From Ruminococcaceae bacterium KH2T8 (GTDB taxonomy: Bacteria > Bacillota > Clostridia > Saccharofermentanales > Saccharofermentanaceae): a stretch of 64,000 nt of DNA. The notes under the pieces were generated by a model. It searched no databases. It was not told the DNA's origin and saw only the letters and a list, made by a program, of their open reading frames with translations. Positions within the stretch are counted from its first letter, which is position 1. Each line of letters begins with the position of its first letter. This document shows, in pieces, positions 16,826 to 28,718 of the stretch. The position numbers were made by a program, and so were the translations under genes. The DNA lies in NCBI GenBank assembly GCA_900111435.1, contig FOIY01000001.1, forward strand, positions 310,001 to 374,000, read 5' to 3'.

Positions 16826-17407
16826 TCAGTTATCCCATTTACCGTCGCCCGACTTCTTGATCTTAAGTCCTTCGCTATATGCTTTTGCGACTACTTCTCC
16901 GATGACTCTGTAGGTCTGCATTCCCGTATCGTAGATGATAGGTCTCATCTTACCGAGATCAACGTGTCCGTCCGTAAGGATCGACTCGTCGACCTGCTGA
17001 GCTACGATCTCGCCTACGAGGATACCCGTCGAAGGATCCCACGATCTGCACTTACACTCGAGTACCAGGGGGAATCCGTCGATGATCGGAGCATTGACAT
17101 GAGGAGCCTTTGTGACCGTACATCCTGCCTTGGCTATCTTGTCGACATTATTGCCGCTCTCGATACCGAAATAATCGCAGATCGTAACGGTATCCACCGT
17201 GCCGTAAGCTACCGTGAACTCGCCTGTCTTCTCGATATTGGATGTAGTCTTGTGATTGCTCAGATAGATGGTGATCTCACCGAAATCCGACTGTGTTCCC
17301 CAGGCTGCCGTCATCGCATTGGGCTTACCGCTCTCATCATATGTTCCGATGACAAATACGCCTTCGGGTGTAATAACTGCATTATGTGCATCAAATTCAA
17401 CGCTCAT
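16826..17407 (-). CDS. Flavin reductase-like FMN-binding protein
   Basis: 193 residues from ATG at 17407, chosen because GGAGG lies eight bases before it; a longer frame starts seven codons earlier. It has the split-barrel flavin reductase fold (GVFVIGTYDESGKPNAMTAAWGT, ITIYLSNHKTTSNIEKTGEFTV), near the NTAB/DIM6 group. Such proteins bind FMN and reduce flavins or act as electron carriers. It lies 44 bases upstream of the aldo/keto reductase and may share its transcript. Confidence 0.88.
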   Translation of the reverse strand: MSVEFDAHNAVITPEGVFVIGTYDESGKPNAMTAAWGTQSDFGEITIYLSNHKTTSNIEKTGEFTVAYGTVDTVTICDYFGIESGNNVDKIAKAGCTVTKAPHVNAPIIDGFPLVLECKCRSWDPSTGILVGEIVAQQVDESILTDGHVDLGKMRPIIYDTGMQTYRVIGEVVAKAYSEGLKIKKSGDGKWDN

Positions 17408-17531
17408 AAGATAACCTCCGAATCTCATATTTCTTCTATTAGAAGTTTAGCAAATCAAAAAGGACATTTTCTTTCCGAAATGTAAACAATTCATGATGGT
17501 ATAAGATTGCCGCAATTTCTCCCCAAGATCG

Positions 17532-17566
17532 CAAAAGGACCTCATGCATCGCATAAGATCCTTTTG
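17532..17566 (-). terminator. Terminator after the GH51 gene
   Basis: Arms CAAAAGGA / TCCTTTTG with an inner ATGC/GCAT pairing lie 30 bases after the GH51 stop. There is no long T run, so termination strength is uncertain. Confidence 0.5.
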
Positions 17567-17595
17567 TGAAGATATGTTGTGAAGAAGAAAAACTA

Positions 17596-19113
<1,518 letters not shown>

Positions 19114-19125
19114 TTAACCTCCGGA

Positions 19126-20652
19126 TCAGTTCTTCTCGTCTGCGAATTCGCCACGGATCACTCTGTCGTAATCGTAGCCTCTGTCAACTGACAGTGTAGC
19201 AGGATACACATCGAATTTCACTACAGATTCGGGACCGTTCAATATCTTTAACTCCATTTCTTTATCCTGAACGGTCACCGTATCCGTAGTGGTGCCCGGC
19301 TTCGATCCGGCGAGAATTATTTCCTTCTGTATTTTAGTGAGGCTCGAAGGCTCGCCGAGATCATGCCAGATCTTAAGTGGATTAGCGTTATGCTCATCAA
19401 CTGTCTGTCTTACAACGCAATATCTGTCTCCTTCTACCGGGAGAGTAAACTCCGTTGTCTTATCCTCTCCTGCACCTGCAAGAGTATAGTTCCAGCAGAT
19501 ACCGTGATATCCGCCGTTATCGTCTTTCATTACGATACAGTTATCGTCCTTATGCACGCACGTCATGCCCTTGATCTGCTTGTAGAAAACGAAAGTCCAG
19601 AATGTGGGCTTGGGGATACAGCCGTTGGCTACGAGACCGAAGCCTCCGTGGAAAGGCGTGAAGGGAACTCCGTGCTCTTCGAAGATATCTCCGAATGTCC
19701 AGTAGGAGTAGCTCTCGTTGTCGTCGCCCAGGCGTGAGAGCTGCTGCGCGATATATGCGGCATTTCTCGTCGTATCGTGGATCGGTGCGTTAGGTATATA
19801 TGAAGTATTGTATTCAGTGATATGTATCGGCAGATCCTTATACGCATCGTGAGAATCGATGATATCCCTCGTCGTATGAAGATTCTTAAAGCCGTCCTCA
19901 GCCTCGCTCAAAGGCGGGTAACCGTAGTGTCCCTCAAATCTCGGGGGCTCGGTCGTATAGTGATGTCTGGTAACGAAGTCGATCTTAAGACCCTTCTCCT
20001 CGATATGATCCATGAAGGAAGATATCCAGAGCTCATCAGTACCTCCGCATACAGCGGGACCTCCGACCTTGAACTCGGGATCGACTTCCTTTACCGCAGC
20101 GAAAGTAAGATCAAAGAGCTTAAAGTATTCCTGCATATCGGCATCTTTCCAGAATACCGTGAGGTTGGGCTCATTCCAGATCTCGACGGGCCATGTGATG
20201 ACCTCGTCCCTTCCGTATCTGTCGATAAGGTGTCTTAATGTTGCCTTAACGAGATCGCACCATCTGTCGTAGTCCGAAGGAGGTGTGACATTACCCTTCC
20301 AGTAGAATACCGTCTGATCCCCCGAAGCGAGCCTATAGGGCATAAAGCCCAGCTCAAGAAAAGGTCTTATTCCAAGATCGAGGTAACTGTCCATTACGAG
20401 ATCGAGGTATGTGAAATTATATTCAAGGAACTTTTTTTTCTTATCGAAGAAGTCGACCGTATCTTGATATATCGCCATATCGTCGCAGAAGAGACCATGT
20501 CCTCTTATATGACGGAAACCGATGTAGTCCTGTACCAGTTTCAGCTGATCGATATATTCCTTTTGGAGGGCCAGTCCCATACGTCCCGTACCAACGCAGA
20601 AATCAGTTCTGTTATTGAACTTTACGACATTTGCGGGATCGATCTTTATCAT
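19126..20652 (-). CDS. GH39 beta-xylosidase
   Basis: 508 residues from ATG at 20652, which has GGAGG eight bases upstream; a longer frame begins 17 codons earlier without such a site. GH39 signatures: GTGRMGLALQKEY, acid/base Glu in VEIWNEPNLTVFW, nucleophile Glu in HITEYNTSY. No signal peptide, so it would cleave xylo-oligosaccharides in the cytosol. It is divergent from the AraC-type regulator at 20841, which likely controls both arms of the locus. Confidence 0.93.
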   Translation of the reverse strand: MIKIDPANVVKFNNRTDFCVGTGRMGLALQKEYIDQLKLVQDYIGFRHIRGHGLFCDDMAIYQDTVDFFDKKKKFLEYNFTYLDLVMDSYLDLGIRPFLELGFMPYRLASGDQTVFYWKGNVTPPSDYDRWCDLVKATLRHLIDRYGRDEVITWPVEIWNEPNLTVFWKDADMQEYFKLFDLTFAAVKEVDPEFKVGGPAVCGGTDELWISSFMDHIEEKGLKIDFVTRHHYTTEPPRFEGHYGYPPLSEAEDGFKNLHTTRDIIDSHDAYKDLPIHITEYNTSYIPNAPIHDTTRNAAYIAQQLSRLGDDNESYSYWTFGDIFEEHGVPFTPFHGGFGLVANGCIPKPTFWTFVFYKQIKGMTCVHKDDNCIVMKDDNGGYHGICWNYTLAGAGEDKTTEFTLPVEGDRYCVVRQTVDEHNANPLKIWHDLGEPSSLTKIQKEIILAGSKPGTTTDTVTVQDKEMELKILNGPESVVKFDVYPATLSVDRGYDYDRVIRGEFADEKN

Positions 20653-20840
20653 TGGGGTTACCTCCGAACGAATGCTGTTTGCTTCCTGACTTGAACTTAT
20701 CATTCAGACGGCATCCTGTTCAATGACATATTCAACGAATTAATTGATTTTTTCTCCTAAACACTCCAAATCCGCAAAGAAAGATGATATTATGATGTCG
20801 TAGGTTATATCAAATCTGTTTATATACAGGAGAACTTGCC

Positions 20841-21614
20841 ATGATTGATATATTATATTCCGGGTACAGTTTTACCCATGAACAGGGTATCCTCTACGAT
20901 ACCGATACGGGAAGCTCAGGCAACGACTGTTTCCTTCTTGTATTCGCACACTCCCCCGTACAGTTCCTGATCGACGGCATGATGCGTGATTTCCCTGCCG
21001 AATCGATCGTCATCTTTTCACCGGATGCTCGTAAGTGCTATATGTCTGATATGGGAAAGCCCTATACGAACGACTGGATACACTTCAACACAGACGAGGA
21101 ATTTATCTTAAAGTTCCCGATGATCAATATTCCGTTCACTCCCTCCGATCCCGATTATATCCATAACATCATCGAGCTCATCAACTGGGAAGCGAACGAC
21201 GATGCTTCACCGAATAACAACCACATGAGAGACCTCTTCCACCTTCTTATCGGAAAGCTCTCAAAGGACATCTCGGGATCCGAGTCCACTCCTTACAGAC
21301 AGGAGCTCCTTAAGATCAGAAGAGAGATCATGCTCCACCCCGAGAAGAACTGGAATGTACCCGATATGGCCGATAAGCTCAATATCAGTACGGCACACTT
21401 CCACTTCCTTTACAAGAATGCTTTCGGGGATTCCTGCATGGACGATGTTATCCACAACAGGATCAAGCTCGCAAAGGACAAGCTCATGTTCTCGACAGAT
21501 GCCATAAGTGATATCGCTGATCAGTGCGGTTACCATAACACGGAACACTTCTGCCGACAGTTCAAGAAGATCACAGGTATCACTCCCAGAAAGTACAGAA
21601 TGGGTCAGAACTGA
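20841..21614 (+). CDS. AraC-family transcriptional regulator of the arabinoxylan locus
   Basis: 257 residues. The N-terminal half is a cupin-type ligand domain (DILYSGYSFTHEQGILYDTD); the C-terminal 100 residues hold two helix-turn-helices (WNVPDMADKLNISTAHFHFL and SDIADQCGYHNTEHFCRQF) ending in GITPRKYR. CAGGAG lies eight bases before the ATG. It heads a plus-strand operon with GH43, esterase, kinase and araD and lies back to back with GH39, so it probably activates both directions in response to arabinose, xylose or an oligosaccharide (inference). The 188-base gap upstream shows no clear -35 box. Confidence 0.93.
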   Translation: MIDILYSGYSFTHEQGILYDTDTGSSGNDCFLLVFAHSPVQFLIDGMMRDFPAESIVIFSPDARKCYMSDMGKPYTNDWIHFNTDEEFILKFPMINIPFTPSDPDYIHNIIELINWEANDDASPNNNHMRDLFHLLIGKLSKDISGSESTPYRQELLKIRREIMLHPEKNWNVPDMADKLNISTAHFHFLYKNAFGDSCMDDVIHNRIKLAKDKLMFSTDAISDIADQCGYHNTEHFCRQFKKITGITPRKYRMGQN

Positions 21615-21655
21615 TACCTCCACTTTATAAATCATCTCCCGGAGGTCTTACATAA

Positions 21656-23089
21656 ATGAAAAAGCAGGCTTTAAATCCCTATCTTCCGTCGTGGGAATAT
21701 GTTCCCGACGGAGAACCCTATGTATTTGACGGCAGAGTCTATGTCTACGGTTCTCACGATAAGTTCAACGGTCACATCTTCTGCCCCAACGACTACGTTT
21801 GCTGGTCGGCACCCGTTGACGATCTCGGTGACTGGAGATACGAAGGCGTTATCTACGAAAAGACTCAGGACCCCCTGAACAAGGACGGCAGACAGGCTCT
21901 CTACGCACCTGACGTAACGATCGGTCCCGACGGCAGATACTATCTTTACTATGTCCTCGACAAGGAGAACTGCGTGGCAGTAGCAGTATGCGATAAGCCC
22001 GCAGGCAAGTATGAATTCTACGGATTCGTACACTATACCGACGGTACAAGGCTCGGCGAGCGTGAAGGCGACGACCCTCAGTTCGACCCGGGTGTCATCA
22101 CGGAGAACGGTAAGACACATCTTTATACAGGCTTCTGCCCCGTTCCCGACAAGTCAAGACACGGCGTTATGCATACGGTACTCGGTGAAGACATGCTCAC
22201 TATCGAAAAGGAGCCCGTATTCGTCATCCCCTCTCATCACCTTGCAAAGGGCAGCGGATTTGAAGGTCATGAATTCTTCGAAGCCTCCTCTATCCGCAAA
22301 AGAGGCGACACATATTATTTCATCTATTCATCCGTAGTAATGCATGAGCTCTGCTGGGCAACGGCAAAGAGCCTCGACGACGATAAGTTCGAATTCGGCG
22401 GAGTAGTCGTCAGCAACACGGATCTTCACATCGATACTTATAAGCCTGCCGAGAGACCTATGTTCTACGGTGCCAACAATCACGGAAGCATCGTAGAGAT
22501 CGAGGGCGAATGGTATATCTTCTATCACCGTCATACGAACGGTACGGTATTCTCAAGACAGGGATGCGCCGAGAAGATAACCTTTACAGAGGACGGACGT
22601 ATCCCTCAGGTCCAGATGACTTCATGCGGACTTAACGGCGGTCCCTTAAAGGGCGAGGGATACTATCCCGCTTATATCGCCTGCAACCTCTTCTGTGATA
22701 CTGAATCTCTTTATACGGGCGGAAAGAACAATGTCGGCCTTTATATGGATTCCATCTTCCCGAGGATCATGCAGAACGGCAAGGACGGCGACGAAGAGAT
22801 CGGTTATGTAGCAAATATGACTGATTCTTCAACAGCGGGATTTAAGTTCTTCGATTTCAACGGTTCCTATATCTCATCGGTAAAGATGACGGGATACGGC
22901 GGAGGAGTATTCGAAGTCAGGACAAAGTGGGACGGTGAGGTCATCGGTACGGTACCCGTCGAGAATTATAATATCTGGACTGACGTACCAGCCGACATCT
23001 CGATCCCGGACGATGCGGACAGCCTCTTCTTCACATTCAAGGGATGGGGTAACCCCGACTTCGGCGGTTTCGAGCTCAAGAAAAGATAA
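21656..23089 (+). CDS. GH43 beta-xylosidase/alpha-L-arabinofuranosidase
   Basis: 477 residues, no signal peptide. The five-bladed propeller begins DGEPYVFDGRVYVYGSHD, with the catalytic base Asp, the pKa-modulating Asp in YAPDVTIGPDG, and the general acid Glu in GHEFFEASSI. The last 130 residues look like a beta-sandwich, possibly a CBM6-like module. GGAGG lies nine bases before the ATG. Substrate (xylose or arabinose units) cannot be told from the sequence alone. Confidence 0.92.
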   Translation: MKKQALNPYLPSWEYVPDGEPYVFDGRVYVYGSHDKFNGHIFCPNDYVCWSAPVDDLGDWRYEGVIYEKTQDPLNKDGRQALYAPDVTIGPDGRYYLYYVLDKENCVAVAVCDKPAGKYEFYGFVHYTDGTRLGEREGDDPQFDPGVITENGKTHLYTGFCPVPDKSRHGVMHTVLGEDMLTIEKEPVFVIPSHHLAKGSGFEGHEFFEASSIRKRGDTYYFIYSSVVMHELCWATAKSLDDDKFEFGGVVVSNTDLHIDTYKPAERPMFYGANNHGSIVEIEGEWYIFYHRHTNGTVFSRQGCAEKITFTEDGRIPQVQMTSCGLNGGPLKGEGYYPAYIACNLFCDTESLYTGGKNNVGLYMDSIFPRIMQNGKDGDEEIGYVANMTDSSTAGFKFFDFNGSYISSVKMTGYGGGVFEVRTKWDGEVIGTVPVENYNIWTDVPADISIPDDADSLFFTFKGWGNPDFGGFELKKR

Positions 23090-23113
23090 CTAACACTTGG
23101 AGGAAATATACAG

Positions 23114-24478
23114 ATGTTAAGACAAGTAAGAGTCAAGAACGGTGAACTTCGCGGTCTCCCCGGAACCAACACGAGGATCAGCGTATTTAAGGGTATCCCC
23201 TTCGCTGCTCCCCCGGTAGGAGAGAACAGATGGAGAGCACCTCAGCCCTGCCCCGACTGGGAGGGCGTACGTACCGCTTTCGAGTATGGTCCCATCTCTA
23301 TCCAGGATCAGCCCGGCGTAGGTACCGATATCTACTGCAGAGAGTGGCATGTCGATCCCGATATCAAGATGGATGAAGACTGCCTTTACCTGAACGTATG
23401 GACACCCGCTAACAGCACGGACGAGAAGCTTCCCGTACTCGTATGGTTCTTCGGCGGCGCTTTCCAGTGGGGATATACGGCCGAGATGGAATTTGACGGC
23501 GAAGCTCTCGCAAGAAAGGGCATCATCGTAGTAACGGTAAACTACAGACTCGCGCTCATGGCTAACCTCGCTCATCCCGAGATCACTGCTGAGAGCCCTG
23601 ATGCACCTTGCAACTTCGGTCTTCTCGACCAGCAGGCAGGTCTTCACTGGGTCTATGAGAATATCGCTGCATTCGGCGGCGATCCCGAGAGGATCACTAT
23701 CGCAGGCCAGTCCGCTGGCGGCGCGAGCACGATGCAGCAGCTCACCTGCCCTGCCAACAGACATATCGTAAAGGGCGCAGTCGTATTGAGCGGCATGATC
23801 GAGATGGATAATCCCGACGGAGATATCTTTAATCCCATTACACTTTCGGAAGCTGAGAAGAGAGGCGTTGCTTTCTTCGACTATATCGGCGTAAAGTCTC
23901 TTGCAGAAGCAAGAAAGATCGATGCCAAGAAGCTCCGTGACCTCTACGGAGAATATTCCGCTGGCCCGAGCATGGCACTTAAGATGTTCCCTATCCTTGA
24001 CGGTAATAACTATAACGGCAATCCTCAGGAGCTCCTCATCTCAGGATCGTGCCCCGATGTGCCGATCATCACGGGATATACGGGTGACGAGTTTACTTTC
24101 GACGGCGTTAATGTCGTAGAAAAGACCGTTAAGAAGTCCGTATCGAGAGTACTTGAAAACAATAAGGAGAAGGGTCTCAAGAGAAAGATCTGGGCTTACT
24201 GCTTCGATCCCGATATCCCCGGCTGGGATAACCCCGGTACTTTCCACTCCGTAGATCTCTGGTTCTGGTTCGAGACACTTTCGAAGTGCTGGAGACCTTT
24301 CAAGGGACGCCACTATGATCTTGCGAGCCAGATGAGCAGTTATTTCGTAAACTTCATCAAGACAGGCGATCCGAACGGTAAGGATTACGACGATACGGAT
24401 CTTCCCGCCTGGAACAACTCCACTGAAGAATCATATAACATCATGAGATTCACATCAGAAGGCGCTAAGCCCGAATAA
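23114..24478 (+). CDS. Type B carboxylesterase
   Basis: 454 residues of the alpha/beta hydrolase fold. The start KGIPFAAPPVGENRW, the oxyanion region WFFGGAFQWGY, the nucleophile Ser in GQSAGGAST and the His in PGTFHSVDLWFWF are typical. No signal peptide. Placed in a xylan operon, it may remove acetyl or feruloyl groups from imported oligosaccharides; this is inference. GGAGG lies nine bases before the ATG. Confidence 0.9.
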   Translation: MLRQVRVKNGELRGLPGTNTRISVFKGIPFAAPPVGENRWRAPQPCPDWEGVRTAFEYGPISIQDQPGVGTDIYCREWHVDPDIKMDEDCLYLNVWTPANSTDEKLPVLVWFFGGAFQWGYTAEMEFDGEALARKGIIVVTVNYRLALMANLAHPEITAESPDAPCNFGLLDQQAGLHWVYENIAAFGGDPERITIAGQSAGGASTMQQLTCPANRHIVKGAVVLSGMIEMDNPDGDIFNPITLSEAEKRGVAFFDYIGVKSLAEARKIDAKKLRDLYGEYSAGPSMALKMFPILDGNNYNGNPQELLISGSCPDVPIITGYTGDEFTFDGVNVVEKTVKKSVSRVLENNKEKGLKRKIWAYCFDPDIPGWDNPGTFHSVDLWFWFETLSKCWRPFKGRHYDLASQMSSYFVNFIKTGDPNGKDYDDTDLPAWNNSTEESYNIMRFTSEGAKPE

Positions 24479-24496
24479 TATATAAGGAGATTTAAT

Positions 24497-26062
24497 ATGA
24501 GCACATCATTAGGTATTGAATTCGGTTCGACCAGGATCAAGGCTATCCTTACGGACGAGAACGGAACGATCATCGCTGAAGGTTCACATACATGGGAAAA
24601 TGAACTCATCGAGCAGGGCGGCCAGAAGATCTGGTCCTACTCCGAGGACGCTATCTGGGGCGGTCTTCAGGACTGCTATAAGGATCTTGCATCCTGCTAT
24701 AAGACAAAGACGGGTTCAGCCCTTACACATATCGATGTTATCGGCTTCTCCGCCATGATGCACGGTTACCTTCCCTTCGACGCAGAAGGCAAGCTCCTCG
24801 TACCTTTCAGGACATGGAGAAATACGATCACGGGTGAAGCATCCGATATCCTCACTAAGGAGCTCGGCTTCAACATCCCTCAGAGATGGAGCATCGCTCA
24901 CCTTTATCAGGCTATCCTCAATAAGGAAGAGCACGTAGGAAAGATCGAGTTCCTTACTACTCTTGCAGGCTTCATCCACTGGAAGCTCACAGGCAGAAAG
25001 GTGCTCGGCGTAGGTGATGCATCAGGTATGTTTCCTATCACCGATAACGACTACGATGCAGCTATGGTATCCAAGTTCGACGCACTTACCGGTATGGACC
25101 TTAAGAAGATCCTTCCCGAAGTACTCGTCGCAGGTGAAGACGCAGGTACTCTTACAGCTGAAGGCGCTAAGCTCCTCGATCCTACGGGAACACTTGAAGC
25201 AGGATCCCTCCTCTGCCCTCCCGAGGGTGATGCAGGAACGGGCATGACTGCTACAAACAGCATCTCCAAGAGAACAGGTAACGTCAGTGCAGGTACATCC
25301 GTATTTGCAATGGTAGTAATGGAGAAGGCTCTCTCCAAGGTATATAAGGAGATCGACGTCGTAACCACTCCAGACGGAAGTCCTGTTGCTATGGTACACT
25401 GCAACAACTGCACATCCGAGATCAACGCATGGGCTAATATGCTCAAGGGCTTTGCAGATGCAGCAGGTGTCGATATCGACATGAATAAGATCTATACAAC
25501 ACTCTTTACGAGCGCTCTTAAGGGCGACAAGGACTGCGACGGAGTTATCTGCTTTAACTACTTCTCCGGCGAGCCCGTAACAGAGCTCGAGGAAGGTCGT
25601 CCTCTCATCGTTAGAAATCCCGATTCAAAGCTCTCTTTCGAGAACTTCGCAAGGACTCAGCTCATGGGTGCCGTTGCTACGCTCAAGATTGGTATGAATA
25701 TCCTTAAGGCTGAGAACGTTGCAGTTGATACGATGTACGGTCACGGCGGATTCTTCAAGACACCTGTTGCAGGTCAGGCTATAATGGCTGCAGCTCTTGA
25801 GGCTCCCGTAACGGTAATGGAGACCGCAGGCGAAGGCGGAGCATGGGGTATCGCTCTCCTCGCTCTCTATGCACTCGATAAGAAAACAGGTAAGGTATCA
25901 GGTACTCTCGGAGACTTCCTTACTGATATAATCTTCAAGGACAGCAAGGGCTCGACCGTAGCTCCCGACGCTGATGACGTAAGCGGCTTTGGCAAGTATA
26001 TGGATAAGTACGAGTCCGCTATCGCCGTCGAGAAGGCCGCTACAGAGGCTTTAAAACTTTGA
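24497..26062 (+). CDS. FGGY-family carbohydrate kinase, probably L-ribulokinase
   Basis: 521 residues. The ATPase start [19 protein letters not shown], the substrate segment [12 protein letters not shown] and the C-terminal [18 protein letters not shown] belong to FGGY kinases. Followed after 19 bases by araD, it is most likely the second type of L-ribulokinase found in clostridia; a xylulokinase cannot be excluded. AAGGAG lies seven bases before the ATG. araA, the isomerase expected before it, is not in the window. Confidence 0.88.
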   Translation: MSTSLGIEFGSTRIKAILTDENGTIIAEGSHTWENELIEQGGQKIWSYSEDAIWGGLQDCYKDLASCYKTKTGSALTHIDVIGFSAMMHGYLPFDAEGKLLVPFRTWRNTITGEASDILTKELGFNIPQRWSIAHLYQAILNKEEHVGKIEFLTTLAGFIHWKLTGRKVLGVGDASGMFPITDNDYDAAMVSKFDALTGMDLKKILPEVLVAGEDAGTLTAEGAKLLDPTGTLEAGSLLCPPEGDAGTGMTATNSISKRTGNVSAGTSVFAMVVMEKALSKVYKEIDVVTTPDGSPVAMVHCNNCTSEINAWANMLKGFADAAGVDIDMNKIYTTLFTSALKGDKDCDGVICFNYFSGEPVTELEEGRPLIVRNPDSKLSFENFARTQLMGAVATLKIGMNILKAENVAVDTMYGHGGFFKTPVAGQAIMAAALEAPVTVMETAGEGGAWGIALLALYALDKKTGKVSGTLGDFLTDIIFKDSKGSTVAPDADDVSGFGKYMDKYESAIAVEKAATEALKL

Positions 26063-26081
26063 TATCAAGGAGATAAAGATC

Positions 26082-26774
26082 ATGCTCGAAGAATTAAAGA
26101 AGCAGGTATACGAAGCAAATATGGAGCTTCCCAAGAGAAAGCTCGTAACATTCACATGGGGTAACGTCAGCGGTATCGACAGAGAGAAGGGTCTTATCGT
26201 TATCAAGCCTTCCGGCGTTGAATATGACGTAATGACACCCGACGATATGGTAGTACTCGATCTCGAGGGCAACAGAGTCGAAGGCAAGCTCAAGCCTTCT
26301 TCCGATACACCCACTCATATCGAGCTCTATAAGGCTTTCCCCGACATCGGCGGTGTAGTACATACACATTCCCCTGAAGCTACTTCCTGGGCTCAGGCAG
26401 GCAGAGATATACCTCTTTACGGTACGACTCATGCCGACTACTTCTATGGTCCTATTCCATGCGCCAGATCTCTCACAAAGGAAGAGATTGAGGGTGAGTA
26501 CGAGAAGAATACGGGTCTTGTCATCATCGAGACATTTACGGAGCGTAAGATCGATCCGAACTATACTCCCGGCGTGCTCTGCACTAACCACGGCGTATTC
26601 TCATGGGGTAAGGATGCTCACGAAGCAGTACATAACTCCGTAGTCATGGAAGAGGTCGCAAAGATGGCTCTTCGCACAGAGATCATCAAGCCCGGCGTCT
26701 CCACTGCTCCCGATCATCTGAGGGACAAGCACTTCTTCAGAAAGCACGGTGCTAACGCTTATTACGGTCAGTAA
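26082..26774 (+). CDS. araD: L-ribulose-5-phosphate 4-epimerase
   Basis: 230 residues of the class II aldolase fold. It interconverts L-ribulose 5-phosphate and D-xylulose 5-phosphate. Signatures: [22 protein letters not shown], the zinc ligands [14 protein letters not shown] and [13 protein letters not shown], and the third His in [17 protein letters not shown] precedes the ATG. It is the last gene of the arabinoxylan operon. Confidence 0.96.
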   Translation: MLEELKKQVYEANMELPKRKLVTFTWGNVSGIDREKGLIVIKPSGVEYDVMTPDDMVVLDLEGNRVEGKLKPSSDTPTHIELYKAFPDIGGVVHTHSPEATSWAQAGRDIPLYGTTHADYFYGPIPCARSLTKEEIEGEYEKNTGLVIIETFTERKIDPNYTPGVLCTNHGVFSWGKDAHEAVHNSVVMEEVAKMALRTEIIKPGVSTAPDHLRDKHFFRKHGANAYYGQ

Positions 26775-26799
26775 TAGCTCTCATTGGTAAAGACATCGA

Positions 26800-26832
26800 T
26801 AATGCCCGTAGGATCAGATCCTGCGGGCATTA
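26800..26832 (+). terminator. Terminator of the arabinoxylan operon (bidirectional)
   Basis: A 16-bp stem (TAATGCCCGTAGGATC / GATCCTGCGGGCATTA, one wobble) is followed on the plus strand by GTTTTCTTATT, 25 bases after araD. On the minus strand it lies just past the stop of the 26839-27468 gene and may also end that transcript. Confidence 0.85.
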
Positions 26833-26838
26833 GTTTTC

Positions 26839-27468
26839 TTATTGTTCATTCTCTTCTTTTGAAGCTGTATCAGCACTGCCGTCCAGCTGTATGACCGTAT
26901 CAGGATCATCGTACTTATAGTATGTCTTGTAAGATATACAAAATGCCAGCGGGATACCGCAGCCGATAAATGCCGGGTTCTTAAGTGAGATTCCCATAGC
27001 TCCGCCAAATACCATGACCCATAGAAGGAACAATCCCCAGTTGAACTTAGTCTTTATTTTGAGCGCGGGAACCCTGAATCCGTCAAAGATCGCGAGCTTC
27101 TTCTGCTCATTTATGGCTGACTTGGAAGTCAGGAAGGTCATATACTCATCGAGAGCTTCTTTCTTATCTTCAGGAACATCAGTCCTCATGCCTAGACGTT
27201 CACAGACTACACGGTCTTCCTCTTTTCTGACAATATATAGAGCCTTAACCCTCTTATTATTCGTAAATGAATAAACATCAGCCTTACCGTCCATAAGACT
27301 GATAATACTATCCCAATCAAGAGCGAGATCACACTTAGCCCTGAAATTCTCATCAGAAAGCTTCTTCTTACTCACAGAGTTGATGTTATAGCCTTCGACC
27401 GCAATATCACTTTCGAGGAAATAACCCTGATCCTTCAGATCATTCTCGCTCATATTTTCAGTTGCCAT
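26839..27468 (-). CDS. Membrane protein of unknown function
   Basis: 209 residues: a soluble N-terminal part (1-140) rich in charged residues, two membrane segments near the end (GLFLLWVMVFGGAMGISL and FIGCGIPLAFCISYKTYY), and an acidic tail. No family recognised. GGGGGA lies before the ATG at a good distance. It sits between the arabinoxylan operon and a GNAT gene. Confidence 0.7.
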   Translation of the reverse strand: MATENMSENDLKDQGYFLESDIAVEGYNINSVSKKKLSDENFRAKCDLALDWDSIISLMDGKADVYSFTNNKRVKALYIVRKEEDRVVCERLGMRTDVPEDKKEALDEYMTFLTSKSAINEQKKLAIFDGFRVPALKIKTKFNWGLFLLWVMVFGGAMGISLKNPAFIGCGIPLAFCISYKTYYKYDDPDTVIQLDGSADTASKEENEQ

Positions 27469-27537
27469 AAATTCCCCCTTAAAGCACCGGCATGAGTTCT
27501 TTTGAGCTTAGTATATCATTTACACATGTTTGAAGAG

Positions 27538-27990
27538 TCATACATATTCAACACGTTCTGTTTCGAATCCGATATCGATATACATCTTCAGGGCGTTCTG
27601 ATTCCATTCGGCTACATGAAGCAGAATATCCTTCCCTCCCTCTTCCCTTATATGTTTCATTCCCCATAAAAGGAGCTTACGTCCGTATCCCATGTTTCTG
27701 TATCTGTTACTTACAAAAAGATCATCAACCTCATTACCATAACAAGCAACAGAGCCTATAAGATCATCACCATCAGTAAGAAGATATATGTCGGCAGACT
27801 TCTTACGTATAGTCGAGAGATCGCTATACCAGTTATATGGTTTAATATCTAAAGCTCTTCTCATCGGGTAAAAAGCATCATTATAATGCATCATATACTG
27901 CTCTATATAACTTTCATCAAACGGAATACACTCTATATCCGAAGAAGGTATATCACACCTTTTATATTTCATTTCATAAACACTTATCAT
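27538..27990 (-). CDS. GNAT-family N-acetyltransferase
   Basis: 150 residues. The acetyl-CoA binding motif VSNRYRNMGYGRKLLLWGMKHI and the end AEWNQNALKMYIDIGFETE are typical of GNAT enzymes. Substrate unknown. GGGGAT lies before the ATG. It follows the DUF624 gene by 27 bases, so it may be the last gene of the ABC importer operon. Confidence 0.88.
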   Translation of the reverse strand: MISVYEMKYKRCDIPSSDIECIPFDESYIEQYMMHYNDAFYPMRRALDIKPYNWYSDLSTIRKKSADIYLLTDGDDLIGSVACYGNEVDDLFVSNRYRNMGYGRKLLLWGMKHIREEGGKDILLHVAEWNQNALKMYIDIGFETERVEYV

Positions 27991-28017
27991 AATCTATCCC
28001 CAAAAATAAAAGGAGGA

Positions 28018-28671
28018 TCACTCCTCCTCATCGTCCGGATGCTTGATCTGTCTCGGATCAATTCCGTCAAGCTTATCGAATATCGGCATATATACCATCG
28101 AACAGAAATACCATGGAACCGATATGCAGAAACAGAAAAGTATCGGAAACATCTTATATGGCATTATTATCTCTACAAAGATACAGAATGCGAAAATGAT
28201 GACCATGAGTATCGATCTGAATGGATGAGATACGGCGATGACTATAGCATTCTTGATCGTCTCTTTAGTCGTATTATCGTATCTCGAAAGGATCGGAAAT
28301 ACATACATAATAAAGATGAACACGAGGATCAGCATAAGTCCCGATACGCACATCAGGAACACGCCTGTTGTCGTCTCGGTCTCAGCGAGCATGAAGTAGT
28401 CATAGATCAGGAAGAGGATGATCGGAAGTAACATCAGCCAGATGATCGTAGCCTGCTTGAAATTTCTTTTGAAAGAACCGAAAAATTCACGGATTACATA
28501 AACATCCTCATTATGAAGTATACGGTAGAGGATATTCTGCATTGCCGTGAAAGATGCGCCGATAGTAAATATCGGAAGGGAACATATCAGGACCAGTAAG
28601 TTGACTACAAGCAGATCCGCAACTTTTGAAAGTAAGCGCATCAGCGGACTGTCAAATCTTAATAAACCCAT
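28018..28671 (-). CDS. DUF624 membrane protein (YesL-like)
   Basis: 217 residues from ATG at 28671 with GGAAGGG upstream. Several membrane segments (LLVVNLLVLICSLPIFTIGA, IIWLMLLPIILFLIYDYFML and others) and the family's FGSFKRNFKQA match YesL/DUF624. These proteins are nearly always encoded with YesM/YesN-type sensors and sugar ABC permeases, as here; their exact role is unknown. Confidence 0.9.
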   Translation of the reverse strand: MGLLRFDSPLMRLLSKVADLLVVNLLVLICSLPIFTIGASFTAMQNILYRILHNEDVYVIREFFGSFKRNFKQATIIWLMLLPIILFLIYDYFMLAETETTTGVFLMCVSGLMLILVFIFIMYVFPILSRYDNTTKETIKNAIVIAVSHPFRSILMVIIFAFCIFVEIIMPYKMFPILFCFCISVPWYFCSMVYMPIFDKLDGIDPRQIKHPDDEEE

Positions 28672-28718
28672 CAATGTTCCCTTCCGACTAATTAATTACT
28701 ATGAAAGTATTAAGTCTA